A stretch of 64,000 bases of DNA from Clostridia bacterium (lineage in GTDB: Bacteria > Bacillota > Clostridia > Lachnospirales > Anaerotignaceae), in contig CAJTDC010000017.1 in the NCBI GenBank assembly GCA_910575055.1, forward strand, positions 1 through 64,000. The letters are read 5' to 3'. The translations under genes were made by a program, and so were the position numbers. Below, piece after piece: positions 7,894 to 16,035 of the stretch. A model generated the notes under the pieces. It had not been told where the DNA came from and searched no databases. It saw nothing but the letters and a program-made list of their open reading frames with translations. Position 1 is the stretch's first letter. Every line of letters starts with the position of its first letter.

Positions 7894-8960
7894 TCTGTCA
7901 CCACGCTTTCCAAAAACGGAATTTCATCATATTCTAATATATAATTTTGAGCACGGTCATTTATTTTAGTATATTGTACATCAATAACACCTTCTGCATC
8001 TAATGCTCTTGCCTCTAAATAACTAATACGCACTGTCAAGTACTCCATATCTGCCCATTGTTTTCTTAAATTTGAAAAGTAATCTTCTATAGAATTTGTA
8101 ATTTCTTCTGTTACTTTTGTTTTATTTGTCCCATCTTTTAATAGTAATGTCATTTCAATATGACATTTTACTTCTTTTGCTGGCTCTACTGTTACCTTAT
8201 GTCCTATTGGTGCTATACCATATCCTAGTCCCCTTTTTTGAGGGTCTATTACTTGTTGTATTTTTGCAATTTCTCCCTCTATTGGTGCATTGAAATTTCC
8301 ATCTACTATGGTCAGTTTTACTGTTCCTCCTCCATTCCAGACAGGTGTTACTTTTACACCACCTACTCCTTTTAACGCCATTACTTTTACTTTATAATCT
8401 TCTATATTTCCTCCAAATGTATCTGTATTAAAACTACTAAAATACCTTTTTCTCAAACTTTCATCTGGTTCTTCATCTTCTCCTTCTGTTAGCAATTCTA
8501 CCAATTCCCCTTTTGCCAATCCCTCTAAATAAGTAATTGGTATCAAATCTCCAAGATATTGATTTCCTATTTCTCCTACTGTTTCACATTCTAATATATA
8601 TTCTCCCGCTGTTGTTGTTTTTTCTATTACAACATAATTTAACTCTTCCAAATTAAATCTCATACCTATAGGCACATTACAACCTTGTTCATTTCTATCT
8701 GTAAATTTTCCCAAAAAAGTGGCCTTTGTACCTTCTTTTCTAAAAACGCCTCTCTCCATACATCTTCTTGTTAAATCTTGTTCTGTTGCACTATCTCCAT
8801 ACGTACGATTTTCCATCATTTTTAAATCTGTATAAAATATTGCTGTTTCTGCTGCATTTGGTGCAATGGCATCAAATATAATACTTCCTTGTCTTCTATC
8901 CCTTTTTTGACTTACTTGTTCTAATTTTTTCTCCATTAATTCCTCATAACTTTCATACAT
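7890..8960 (-). CDS. xkdT: Baseplate J-like protein, XkdT homologue, 356 aa
   Basis: Full-length baseplate J family protein (PF04865-like): N-terminal RQGSIIFDAIAPNAAETA, central GEIGNQYLGDLIPITYLEGL, EEPDESLRKRYF and GNIEDYKVKVMALKGVGGVK, and a C-terminal wedge domain. It forms the wedges around the baseplate hub of contractile tails. Its start overlaps the stop of the gene at 8960-9367 by one base, indicating translational coupling. Confidence 0.92.
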   Translation of the reverse strand: MYESYEELMEKKLEQVSQKRDRRQGSIIFDAIAPNAAETAIFYTDLKMMENRTYGDSATEQDLTRRCMERGVFRKEGTKATFLGKFTDRNEQGCNVPIGMRFNLEELNYVVIEKTTTAGEYILECETVGEIGNQYLGDLIPITYLEGLAKGELVELLTEGEDEEPDESLRKRYFSSFNTDTFGGNIEDYKVKVMALKGVGGVKVTPVWNGGGTVKLTIVDGNFNAPIEGEIAKIQQVIDPQKRGLGYGIAPIGHKVTVEPAKEVKCHIEMTLLLKDGTNKTKVTEEITNSIEDYFSNLRKQWADMEYLTVRISYLEARALDAEGVIDVQYTKINDRAQNYILEYDEIPFLESVVTE

Positions 8961-9367
8961 TATATGTCAACCGTCCTTTCTATCTCTAATGTTCCGAATA
9001 TCGTGTGTACTTTAAATTTTACTTCTAATTCTCCCTTTTTTCCTCCAAATTTAAAGTCTGTTACTGCCTTTATTCTATCATCTGCAAGCAACGCTTCCTC
9101 TATCCTTTTTTTTATTTCTGGTATGACATAACTTTTTGCTCTACCAAACAAATCCCTCAATTCCATACCATACTCCCAATTATAAATTTCATACTGGTAT
9201 CTTTCTGTAAACAATATTTTAAATACCGCCTGTTTCATTGCTTCCAATTCATCTACTGTACCAGACACAATTTCTTTTTCTTTTTGTACTCTATAAGTTA
9301 ATGTAGGTATTTTTTGTATGACTACATTATTATTTATTTCTATTTCAGACTGTGGTGTCAATTTCAT
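8960..9367 (-). CDS. xkdS: Tail/baseplate protein XkdS-like (DUF2634, gp25-like), 135 aa
   Basis: Contains PTLTYRVQKEKEIVSGTVDE and the motif RYQYEIYNWEYGMELRDLFG followed by YVIPEIKKRIEEALLADDRI, typical of DUF2634 proteins related to T4 gp25 (lysozyme-like fold, no catalytic role). It nucleates the baseplate-sheath junction. It overlaps the XkdR gene by 23 bp out of frame. Confidence 0.88.
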   Translation of the reverse strand: MKLTPQSEIEINNNVVIQKIPTLTYRVQKEKEIVSGTVDELEAMKQAVFKILFTERYQYEIYNWEYGMELRDLFGRAKSYVIPEIKKRIEEALLADDRIKAVTDFKFGGKKGELEVKFKVHTIFGTLEIERTVDI

Positions 9368-9701
9368 TTTCTGTCATCTCCTCCCCTACTCTATCCAACA
9401 CTACATATCTTTGTCCTCCTGTCATTTTCATCAATATAACTCTTTCTCCTTTTTTCAATTCCTTTTCTATTATGATTTCATAGTGTTCCCATTCTCCATT
9501 ACTATTTTTTTTCCTCATATAAAAACTTTCATAATGTTTTACTACATTCTGTGATAACACTAAAAATTCTTCTGTTAATTCTAACTTTTGTTCTAACATT
9601 ATTTTTAATGGTTCTATTGCTGTCACAGTACCATAACAAATATCAGCTATATTTTCTTGCTGCAACACATCATATGCCAACAGTTTTACTGCCTCCAACA
9701 T
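9345..9701 (-). CDS. xkdR: Tail protein XkdR-like (DUF2577), 118 aa
   Basis: The segment ICYGTVTAIEPLKIMLEQKL followed by ELTEEFLVLS is the signature of DUF2577/XkdR, and KGERVILMKMTGGQRYVVLDRV is a late beta-rich segment. Length matches the family (about 110). Its order XkdR-XkdS-XkdT-XkdU is as in PBSX. Ribosome site adequate; product predicted cytosolic and assembled into the baseplate hub. Confidence 0.85.
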   Translation of the reverse strand: MLEAVKLLAYDVLQQENIADICYGTVTAIEPLKIMLEQKLELTEEFLVLSQNVVKHYESFYMRKKNSNGEWEHYEIIIEKELKKGERVILMKMTGGQRYVVLDRVGEEMTENEIDTTV

Positions 9702-9716
9702 TCTTTTTACCCCATT

Positions 9717-11006
9717 TCATATTTTTATTTGACTTCCCTTCAAACTTCTTTCTCTTTGCTCCAACAGTTGTTCTGTTATATGTAAAAATAGTGTATTTAC
9801 ATCTATATTTTGTTGTTTTTCTTGCATTTGCTGTTTTTTCTGTTTTTGTTCTTCTCTTTGTTCCAAACTACTTTTTACAATATTTTGTATTATTTCTGTA
9901 TTTACTTTTTTATTGTTTTGTTCTATCTGTTTTTTATTTTCATTTTCTTTTTCCCACACACTTTTTATATTGCTTTTTTCTTCCGAAACAGACCACAATT
10001 CTTTTTTTAATTCCTTTTCATTTTGATTTTGCTCAAAATCTCTTTTTTCTATTTCTTTAATACTATTTTTTAATTTTTGTTTCTGTAATACCTGATTACC
10101 TTGATTAAAAATACTTTCTTTTTCCTCTTTGTTTAAAATATCCTTCCCATATTCCCAAATATCTCTTTTTTCTATTTCTTTTTTAATTTCTTTTAATACA
10201 ACTTTATTCTGTTTTTGTTTGTTATTTTCATTTTCTTTTTTATCAAATGCTTCTTTTACTACAAAGTATTGTTGTTTTTCTATATTTTTACTATACTCTT
10301 TATTTTGTTTCTCTATTTCCCACACACTTTTATTTTGTTTCTGATTTTTTTTATTTATTTTATATTCTTGTAATTCTTGTCTTTTTTGTTCTCTTTCATT
10401 TTCTTTTTTCTGTTGCACTTGTTTTCTTTTTTGTTTTTCTTGCTGATTTTGTTCTTTATATTCTTTTTGTTTTTGTTTTTCATTTTGCTTCTGTTTCTCA
10501 TATCGTTGTTGTTTTTGTTTTTCATACTGTTTTTGCTGTTCTATTTGATATTGCTTTTCTATTTCATATTTATTTTGTATCTGATATTTTACTTGTTTTT
10601 CTTTTTCAATTTGTTCTTTCTTTTCTATATTACTTTTTTTCTGCTGTTGTTCTTTTCTCTGTTTTTCTTCTTGTTTATATTCTTCATACTGTTGCTGATA
10701 TTGTATTTTATCAAATATACTTTTTGTTTTCTGTTCTATAAATATCTCTTGTTTATCAAATATATTATTTTCTTTTTTTTGTTTCTTTTCTACTTCTTTT
10801 TTAACATCTTTTTTTTCTTTACTACTTTTTACATTATCTATTTTATTAACAGGTATTTTATTTAACTGTTCTTGTCTATTTTCATACGAGTACTGTTGTT
10901 GCCACAATATTCCTCTTTTTTCCATTTCTTCCTGCTCATACCAATGCCAAAAAAAATTATTTTCTTTTTCGTTTTTTAAAAGTTGCTTTTTATAAAACAA
11001 AAACAT
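9717..11006 (-). CDS. Gln/Lys/Glu/Asn-rich low-complexity protein in the tape-measure position, 429 aa
   Basis: Extremely biased composition: most residues are Q, K, E and N, in long runs such as EKQKQQRYEKQKQNEKQKQK, with almost no Gly, Ala or Pro. Aromatic punctuation recurs (SVWEIEKQNK, SVWEKENENK, RDIWEYGKD, SIFDKIQYQ), hinting at a degenerate long-period repeat. Only the first 35 and last 45 residues look like normal sequence; the tail NTLFLHITEQLLEQRER is amphipathic. No membrane segment. It directly follows a chaperone gene with a -1 frameshift, the slot of the tape-measure protein in long-tailed phages, and no other candidate exists in the operon. A ruler or tail scaffold role is inference. 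Confidence 0.6.
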   Translation of the reverse strand: MFLFYKKQLLKNEKENNFFWHWYEQEEMEKRGILWQQQYSYENRQEQLNKIPVNKIDNVKSSKEKKDVKKEVEKKQKKENNIFDKQEIFIEQKTKSIFDKIQYQQQYEEYKQEEKQRKEQQQKKSNIEKKEQIEKEKQVKYQIQNKYEIEKQYQIEQQKQYEKQKQQRYEKQKQNEKQKQKEYKEQNQQEKQKRKQVQQKKENEREQKRQELQEYKINKKNQKQNKSVWEIEKQNKEYSKNIEKQQYFVVKEAFDKKENENNKQKQNKVVLKEIKKEIEKRDIWEYGKDILNKEEKESIFNQGNQVLQKQKLKNSIKEIEKRDFEQNQNEKELKKELWSVSEEKSNIKSVWEKENENKKQIEQNNKKVNTEIIQNIVKSSLEQREEQKQKKQQMQEKQQNIDVNTLFLHITEQLLEQRERSLKGSQIKI

Positions 11007-11012
11007 TAATTA

Positions 11013-11521
11013 TCACCTCTCCTCCAGTTCCAAATCTATAACACTCTCTATAAACATTCTTTGTTCAAAATCTAATTGAAAATATTGACTTGGCAATATA
11101 GAATAATGTCGGAGAACATAAGCAGCATAATCTGCTTTTGCTTTGCCCTCCTTTATTGCTTTTTTATATCATTTTTTATTTTTTCTTCTCTTTCCTCAAA
11201 GCAATTTTGTTCTTTTACTGCCTTTAAAAGTATCATATATTCTCCCATTGTTAACATCTGTTTTAATACTTCATCAGCTCTATTACAACCATAACTTTTT
11301 AAAAGTTCTTCATCATTTAAGTCTGGTATTACAACACAGCTTGCACACAATCTTCCCCAATACTGTTCTATTCCTTCTCCTATTTTTCTTTTTTTTATTT
11401 TTTGGTGTTCTTTTTCTTTTATTGCTTTTATTTTCCATTTCAATGGTTCTTCATTTTCTCCTAAAAATCTTTTAGATACTTCTATTTCTTTTTCTTCTGG
11501 TAAATATTTTTCCTCTATCAT
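11013..11521 (-). CDS. Tail assembly chaperone with programmed -1 frameshift (short form 122 aa, fusion about 169 aa)
   Basis: The zero-frame product (11153-11521, 122 aa) is XkdN-like: KYLPEEKEIEVSKRFLGENE, a core ASCVVIPDLNDEELLKSYG and TMGEYMILLKAV, ending IKNDIKKQ. At the last codons A AAA AAG (11165-11159) the -1 frame continues without stop to 11013, giving 48 more residues (...KAKADYAAYVLRHYSILPSQ, then FQLDFEQRMFIESVIDLELE). The extension has no start codon of its own after a ribosome site, so fusion by slippage is the simplest reading, as for lambda G/GT and its many homologues. The short/long ratio would control assembly of tube subunits around the ruler. Another XkdN-like gene lies at 13181-13525. 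Confidence 0.82.
11159..11165 (-). other. Slippery heptamer A AAA AAG for -1 ribosomal frameshifting
   Basis: In zero frame the codons are ATA AAA AAG CAA TAA, so A AAA AAG fits X XXY YYZ exactly. The zero-frame stop follows one codon later (11155-11153). An AAAGGAGGG purine block just downstream is in a position affecting the shifting ribosome only weakly; no strong downstream hairpin was found by eye. Confidence 0.8.
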
Positions 11522-11523
11522 AA

Positions 11524-12498
11524 CTATTCCTCCATTCTTATACTTAAATCTGCTTTATACCCTCCATTAAAAAAATGATAAATTCCTTTTTCTATTACAA
11601 ACATTCCTTTTAAACTAATTTCAGCCAATTCTGGCAGTTCTATACAAACAGACTGACCTGGTATCAATATCAATTTTTCTGAAAGTTGTTTTAATAGCAA
11701 TGTCTTTTTTACACGACATTTTTGTGCTAAAAAACTATCTCCCATTGCTTTTAAATCATATTGCGTCAATCTATGATCTACTCTTTGATAGTACAATATT
11801 CTTCCCCATTTTTTGACTTCTTCTTCTTTTTCTTCTCTATAAGATAATTTTTCTGTTTCCAATCTTCCCGCTTGAAACAACTGTATTCCATTATAAGTAT
11901 CTTCCGATATATCCGTTGTATAAATATAATCTTCTATACTACCATTACATTGCAACACTTCATTTGTTATCATATCGTTTTTTTCTGTTAGTGTCAGTTT
12001 TCCTTCTTCATCATAAAAAAAATATTCTTTTCCTATTTCCTTTTTTGTCATATTCAATGCTGTATTAATCATATCCCAAAGCGTTTGTCCTTCTTCTATT
12101 CTTTGCGGAATTTGCCATACAGTATCACAAATTTTTCCTACTTCTAAGCCATAATCATTTGCTATCATTTGTATCAATTCTGATGCTTTTTTGTTATAAT
12201 ATACATAAGTATCTTTATTTTGTACCAAATAAAAAAATTGGTCATATGCTGTTACTTCTATAATTTGTTTTGAAGTTCTACTTTTTCTCATTATCCACCC
12301 TGAAAAAAATAACTTATCTTCTGCATAAAATTGTATTTGATTTCCTTCTACAAACTGTGTAATGCCATCTCTTATAATAAAGCAAGTCATTTTTCCACAA
12401 GTCCCTAATATACTTTTCTCAATAGTAACTTCTCCTTCTAACAAATTTGTTGCATCATATACCTTTTCATTATTTTTTATAAGCATCTTTATTTCCAT
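11524..12498 (-). CDS. xkdQ: Tail hub protein XkdQ-like, 324 aa
   Basis: Resembles XkdQ/gpD-type late-control proteins forming the tail hub: TCGKMTCFIIRDGITQFVEG, the segment KQIIEVTAYDQFFYLVQNKD with YYNKKASELIQMIANDYGLE, and a C-terminal OB-like part (KLILIPGQSVCIELPE). Length about 320 as in PBSX. It follows the LysM gene with its ribosome site (GGGGTGA) overlapping the upstream stop; ATG 12498 is preferred over GTG 12507. In standard order XkdR would be next; here a second chaperone and the Gln/Lys-rich gene are inserted. Confidence 0.85.
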   Translation of the reverse strand: MEIKMLIKNNEKVYDATNLLEGEVTIEKSILGTCGKMTCFIIRDGITQFVEGNQIQFYAEDKLFFSGWIMRKSRTSKQIIEVTAYDQFFYLVQNKDTYVYYNKKASELIQMIANDYGLEVGKICDTVWQIPQRIEEGQTLWDMINTALNMTKKEIGKEYFFYDEEGKLTLTEKNDMITNEVLQCNGSIEDYIYTTDISEDTYNGIQLFQAGRLETEKLSYREEKEEEVKKWGRILYYQRVDHRLTQYDLKAMGDSFLAQKCRVKKTLLLKQLSEKLILIPGQSVCIELPELAEISLKGMFVIEKGIYHFFNGGYKADLSIRMEE

Positions 12499-12503
12499 TT
12501 TTA

Positions 12504-13166
12504 TCACCCCAAACGCAATATTTGTCCTACCTGTATTTTATTTGGATTTACTATATTATTTTTTTCTGCAATTTCTTTATATCGGCTACCATCATTGAGC
12601 ATTGTTTGTGCAATTTTCCAAAGGCTATCTCCTTTTTTTACTGTATAAGTATTCGGAATTTCTTTTCCTTCTCTTTTTACTCCAAATTCTTCTAGCACTG
12701 TTTGTCCCTCTTTTTGTTCCATTTTATACGTTGCAGATGTGATTTTCCTATATTCTTTCAAATTGATTTCTACCCAAAAATCACCTTGTTCTCCTCCCCT
12801 TTCCAGTACTGTATATCTTTCAAAAGAAACATCTATATTTCCACTAAACAATTCTGTACCATCTGCTAACTTTCGAAACACAATCAAACTTACTGGTTTT
12901 TTACTCATTTTATACTGTCTAAACTGATTTAAAAAAAATATAGGTGGCTGAAATACACCTTCTGTTTGTACAAAACTATACTGTACTGCTGGCAGCAACA
13001 CTGTAAAAGAAATTCTTCTCAATCCTATATCTTTTAATATACTTCCTTCTCCTATATCTACTAAATCTACTTTCTCACTCTCTCCTTCTACATTTGTTAT
13101 CAACTCTGATGGTGCTACTGGCAGCAATATTTGCTCTCCATTTTGCTTCATATAAAATCGATACAT
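12504..13166 (-). CDS. xkdP: LysM tail protein XkdP-like, 220 aa
   Basis: The N-terminal 150 residues belong to the T4 gp53/XkdP-type baseplate protein (LLPVAPSELITNVEGESEKV and GSILKDIGLRRISFTVLLPA). The last 50 residues are a LysM domain (YTVKKGDSLWKIAQTMLND ... NPNKIQVGQILRL) able to bind peptidoglycan GlcNAc. In contractile particles it sits in the hub below the tube. Here it directly follows the first chaperone gene, with no tape-measure gene between, unlike PBSX. Confidence 0.9.
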   Translation of the reverse strand: MYRFYMKQNGEQILLPVAPSELITNVEGESEKVDLVDIGEGSILKDIGLRRISFTVLLPAVQYSFVQTEGVFQPPIFFLNQFRQYKMSKKPVSLIVFRKLADGTELFSGNIDVSFERYTVLERGGEQGDFWVEINLKEYRKITSATYKMEQKEGQTVLEEFGVKREGKEIPNTYTVKKGDSLWKIAQTMLNDGSRYKEIAEKNNIVNPNKIQVGQILRLG

Positions 13167-13180
13167 ATTTTTCCCCCCTT

Positions 13181-13525
13181 TTACTGCACTTCTTCTACCA
13201 CTTTTTTCAGTTTTTCATATTCCCCTGCTGTCAGCAATTCCAAAAGTAATGTTTCTTTCCCTACTACACAATATTTATTTTGAAGTTTTACACTATTTAA
13301 GTCTGGAAATACAACACTTTCTGCCAACACCATTACTTCATACAAATTTTGTTTTCCTTCCTCTTTCATTACTCTACATTTTTTTAATATATTTTCATTC
13401 TCTTTTTGACTTAATGCTCTTATTTCCCATACAACTGCATTTCCTTGTTCATCTGTCAATCTTTCTGAAATTACTATTTTTTTATTTTCTATTTCTTTTC
13501 TATTTTGTTTATAATATGATTGCAC
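13181..13525 (-). CDS. xkdN: Tail assembly chaperone, XkdN-like, 114 aa
   Basis: XkdN family: KKIVISERLTDEQGNAVVWE, QKENENILKKCRV, AESVVFPDLNSVKLQNKY and LLTAGEYEKLKKVVEEV. The start is GTG 13525, nine bases after AAGGAG; upstream in-frame codons run through a stable hairpin. It is the first of two related chaperones (the other at 11013-11521, sharing the VVFPDLN/VVIPDLN and TAGEY/TMGEY cores). No slippery site or downstream extension is seen here; a stop is followed at once by the LysM gene. Confidence 0.83.
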   Translation of the reverse strand: MQSYYKQNRKEIENKKIVISERLTDEQGNAVVWEIRALSQKENENILKKCRVMKEEGKQNLYEVMVLAESVVFPDLNSVKLQNKYCVVGKETLLLELLTAGEYEKLKKVVEEVQ

Positions 13526-13557
13526 TTTTTTTTCTCTCCTTAATCTATATAATATAT

Positions 13558-13583
13558 GTCCCCCACCTAACACGGTGGAGGAC
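13558..13583 (-). other. Stable mRNA hairpin between tail tube and chaperone genes
   Basis: A 10-bp GC-rich stem (GTCCTCCACC with GGTGGGGGAC read on the minus strand, one G-U pair) with a 6-base loop lies in an otherwise AT-rich operon. No T tract follows, so it is not an ordinary terminator. It may protect the abundant sheath/tube mRNA or dampen downstream expression. Confidence 0.65.
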
Positions 13584-13597
13584 TATCTTTTCCTTTT

Positions 13598-14053
13598 TTA
13601 CAATTCTTCGAATTCTTCTAACAAATCTGCATCATTAAATGTAAATGTCAATACTTCATCTAATGCTTCTTTCTCTACATCTAATTTTGTAATAAACATA
13701 CTATCAATATTAACTCCCTTTAAAAGTACTGTTTGTTTTCCTGTTTCACTTGTAGGGTCTTCATTTGTTACAAGCAATTCAAAATAAGTATCTGCCCCAT
13801 TCTTCATATACTCCAACATCACTTTTCGAAACAAACTTGAAACATAATACACTTCCATTGTTCCAGTACCTTTCCAACCTCCAGCTTTATGCTGTTTTGA
13901 TGTCAATCCTAATATTGGTATTTCTGATTTTGTTTTTTCTACTTTTGCCTCTACATTTTTCGCCTGCATAATTTCATATCGATTTCCATTGATTAATGCG
14001 AAACAAGTACCCAATGCTCCATTAATTGTATCTTTTGCTCTCAAATATGCCAT
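13598..14053 (-). CDS. xkdM: Tail tube protein, XkdM-like, 151 aa
   Basis: Matches the tube family of PBSX-type tails: start GAL-type phrase MAYLRAKDTINGALGTCFAL, EIPILGLTSKQHKAGGWKGT, GTMEVYYVSSLFRKVMLEYM, and VLLKGVNIDSMFITKLDVE. Length 151 fits. It polymerises into the inner tube within the sheath. It lies directly after the sheath gene. Confidence 0.92.
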   Translation of the reverse strand: MAYLRAKDTINGALGTCFALINGNRYEIMQAKNVEAKVEKTKSEIPILGLTSKQHKAGGWKGTGTMEVYYVSSLFRKVMLEYMKNGADTYFELLVTNEDPTSETGKQTVLLKGVNIDSMFITKLDVEKEALDEVLTFTFNDADLLEEFEEL

Positions 14054-14073
14054 TTTTTTACCCCCTCACCAAA

Positions 14074-15381
14074 TTAAATCACTTCTACCTTCATATACAA
14101 TTTTTCCATAGCATCTGTTGGTTTCACTTTTTCATACACTACAACATCTTGCTTTTCTGTTCCCTGCATAATTGTAATATCTTCTGGTTCAAATCCTTCT
14201 ATTGCTTCTATCCCTTCCAATTGCTCATGATACTGTATCAATTCTGCTTTTAACAGATTTCTTCCATTATCATTATTACTTTGTTTTCCCAAGTAATATT
14301 GACTAAATATTCTTGCTACATCATTTGCTATAGCATCAAGCACTCGTATTACTCTATTACTTGAAAAATCACTATTTTTATTACTTTCAAATGACGTAAA
14401 TGTATTAATATCTCTCAATACTCTAATATCATCGCCATCTTCATAATACAAAAGTTCTCCATTTTGCAATCCTTCTACAAATCTTGATTTTTTATATTTT
14501 GCCTTAACACTATATTCTCCATTATATTTTTTATTTGTAATACTTTCATTTACTTCTGCTCCTGCCTCTGCTCCTGCTGTCCAATACACCAAAGCTGTTT
14601 TTTGTTCTTCTGTCTCATTTGTTACAGATATAACACCCTCAAAATCTGCTTTTGTATAGTTAAACAACACTGTTACAAATTTTACTCCTTCTTCATTTCT
14701 TAATCTTTTTGTAAATGCTGTAAACAATCCTTTTGTTACTTCATCTTCTCCTGCATATGCAAGTACACTAAAATTTTCTTTTTCTGCTTCTTCCAAAAAA
14801 TCAGCATAGTCATTTCCAGTTACTTCTTTATTTGTTCCACCTGTTAAATTTATTCCTGCATTTGCCTGCAACGCTCCCGTCCCCTGAAATGTTACATAAG
14901 TATTTTCATTCAATTCTTCTATTGTTTTTACAGTTTGTGTATCCTGCAACACCAAATCCAAATATGTTTTTACATCAAATGCTGTTTCATCATCTACATT
15001 TTTTGTGATTACAATTTTTACATCATTTCCTCTTATTCCACCATATTTTGCTTGTACAGTACATTCTCCTATTTTTGCACTTGCTTTTTCTCCACTATTA
15101 CAGCGATAAAGTAACGCCTTTTTTGCATACAAAAACAATTCTCTCAGCGGTTTCATTTTCTCGTGGGTATAATCATACCCAAATATATCCTGTGCTTCTG
15201 TTTGAAATTCTTCTGCTTCCACTGTCATCATACCACTTTTTCCCCAATCTAACTCCAGTGCCATACACACAGTTCCTCTTTCTCCCAATGTTCCCATCGC
15301 TCTTGGTTGTGATACAAAATTGATATATGCTCCAGGTAATATTTTATTTTGTACTAAATAAGTACCTCCTCCTAATGCCAT
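14074..15381 (-). CDS. xkdK: Contractile tail sheath protein, XkdK-like, 435 aa
   Basis: N-terminal GGGTYLVQNKILPGAYINFV and GERGTVCMALELDWG, central variable domains, and C-terminal VEGLQNGELLYYEDGDDIRV with FSSNRVIRVLDAIANDVARI are characteristic of the Gp18/XkdK sheath family. Its presence defines the particle as contractile (myovirus-like). Good AGGAG-containing context around its ATG; the preceding small gene ends 6 bp upstream. Confidence 0.95.
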   Translation of the reverse strand: MALGGGTYLVQNKILPGAYINFVSQPRAMGTLGERGTVCMALELDWGKSGMMTVEAEEFQTEAQDIFGYDYTHEKMKPLRELFLYAKKALLYRCNSGEKASAKIGECTVQAKYGGIRGNDVKIVITKNVDDETAFDVKTYLDLVLQDTQTVKTIEELNENTYVTFQGTGALQANAGINLTGGTNKEVTGNDYADFLEEAEKENFSVLAYAGEDEVTKGLFTAFTKRLRNEEGVKFVTVLFNYTKADFEGVISVTNETEEQKTALVYWTAGAEAGAEVNESITNKKYNGEYSVKAKYKKSRFVEGLQNGELLYYEDGDDIRVLRDINTFTSFESNKNSDFSSNRVIRVLDAIANDVARIFSQYYLGKQSNNDNGRNLLKAELIQYHEQLEGIEAIEGFEPEDITIMQGTEKQDVVVYEKVKPTDAMEKLYMKVEVI

Positions 15382-15387
15382 ACGCTT

Positions 15388-15561
15388 TCATCTTCTCCTT
15401 TCTCTTTTTCCCTCTAAATACATTTTAATTAATCTTTCGGCTTCTTTTTTACTATACTGTTTTCCTTCTTTTAACACTGCTTGTACAACATCTTTATTCC
15501 ATTTTTTATTTTTACTTTTCAGAAACTGCTCTTTTTCATACACATCTTTTTCCTCTTGCAC
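15388..15561 (-). CDS. Small basic tail-operon protein, 57 aa, GTG start
   Basis: GTG 15561 follows GGAGG by seven bases and opens a 57-codon frame ending six bases before the sheath start. The product is Lys/Glu-rich (KKEAERLIKMYLEGKRERRR at the end) and helical. A similarly small gene before the sheath gene exists in PBSX-like loci; the function is unknown. Confidence 0.6.
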   Translation of the reverse strand: MQEEKDVYEKEQFLKSKNKKWNKDVVQAVLKEGKQYSKKEAERLIKMYLEGKRERRR

Positions 15562-15579
15562 TCCTTTTCCTCCTTACTT

Positions 15580-16020
15580 TTAATATCCTACTACTTTACT
15601 TCCATTATGTTCCAATCTTTCCATTTTTCTTTCTGTTACAACAGGTATAATTTGCACATAATAAACTACTTCAAACTGAAATCCTTTCTCTGTCATTTTA
15701 TGCTGCATTTTTACTGCAAAAAATTTATCTTTCCCTTCTCCTATCAACGACAGCACATCATACAATATTTCTGCTTTTTTTGTACTTTCTGTTTTTGCTC
15801 TTTTTTCTTCATCATTTCTATATTCTACATTTATTGTTATCCATTGTTCTCGTCTGCCCTTTAAAAGAGGTTTTTGTTCTACACTTTTTACAGTTACTCC
15901 AAAACAATTTTTATTTCCTTTTTGTGGTACTTCTTCTCCATACACTTCACTTTGCTCAAACTGTTCTGTTATTGTTTTTATTACCATTTCTTTTATGATT
16001 TGCAATACCCCTTTTTCCAC
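15580..16020 (-). CDS. Tail terminator/completion-like protein (XkdJ or DUF6838-like), 146 aa
   Basis: Position between connector and sheath genes and length of about 145 fit the tail-terminator family: MVIKTITEQFEQSEVYGEEV, then NCFGVTVKSVEQKPLLKGRR, WITINVEYRNDEEK and a beta-rich C-terminus FQFEVVYYVQIIPV. Such proteins cap the tail tube for joining to the head. Assigned mainly by gene order and secondary-structure pattern. Confidence 0.65.
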   Translation of the reverse strand: MEKGVLQIIKEMVIKTITEQFEQSEVYGEEVPQKGNKNCFGVTVKSVEQKPLLKGRREQWITINVEYRNDEEKRAKTESTKKAEILYDVLSLIGEGKDKFFAVKMQHKMTEKGFQFEVVYYVQIIPVVTERKMERLEHNGSKVVGY

Positions 16021-16035
16021 TTATTTCCCCCCTTT

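Noticed and set aside
9551-10865. Long plus-strand open frames rich in Phe and Leu opposite the Gln/Lys-rich gene
   Set aside because: They are the reverse complement of CAA/AAA/GAA codons; no ribosome sites, and all neighbours run on the minus strand.
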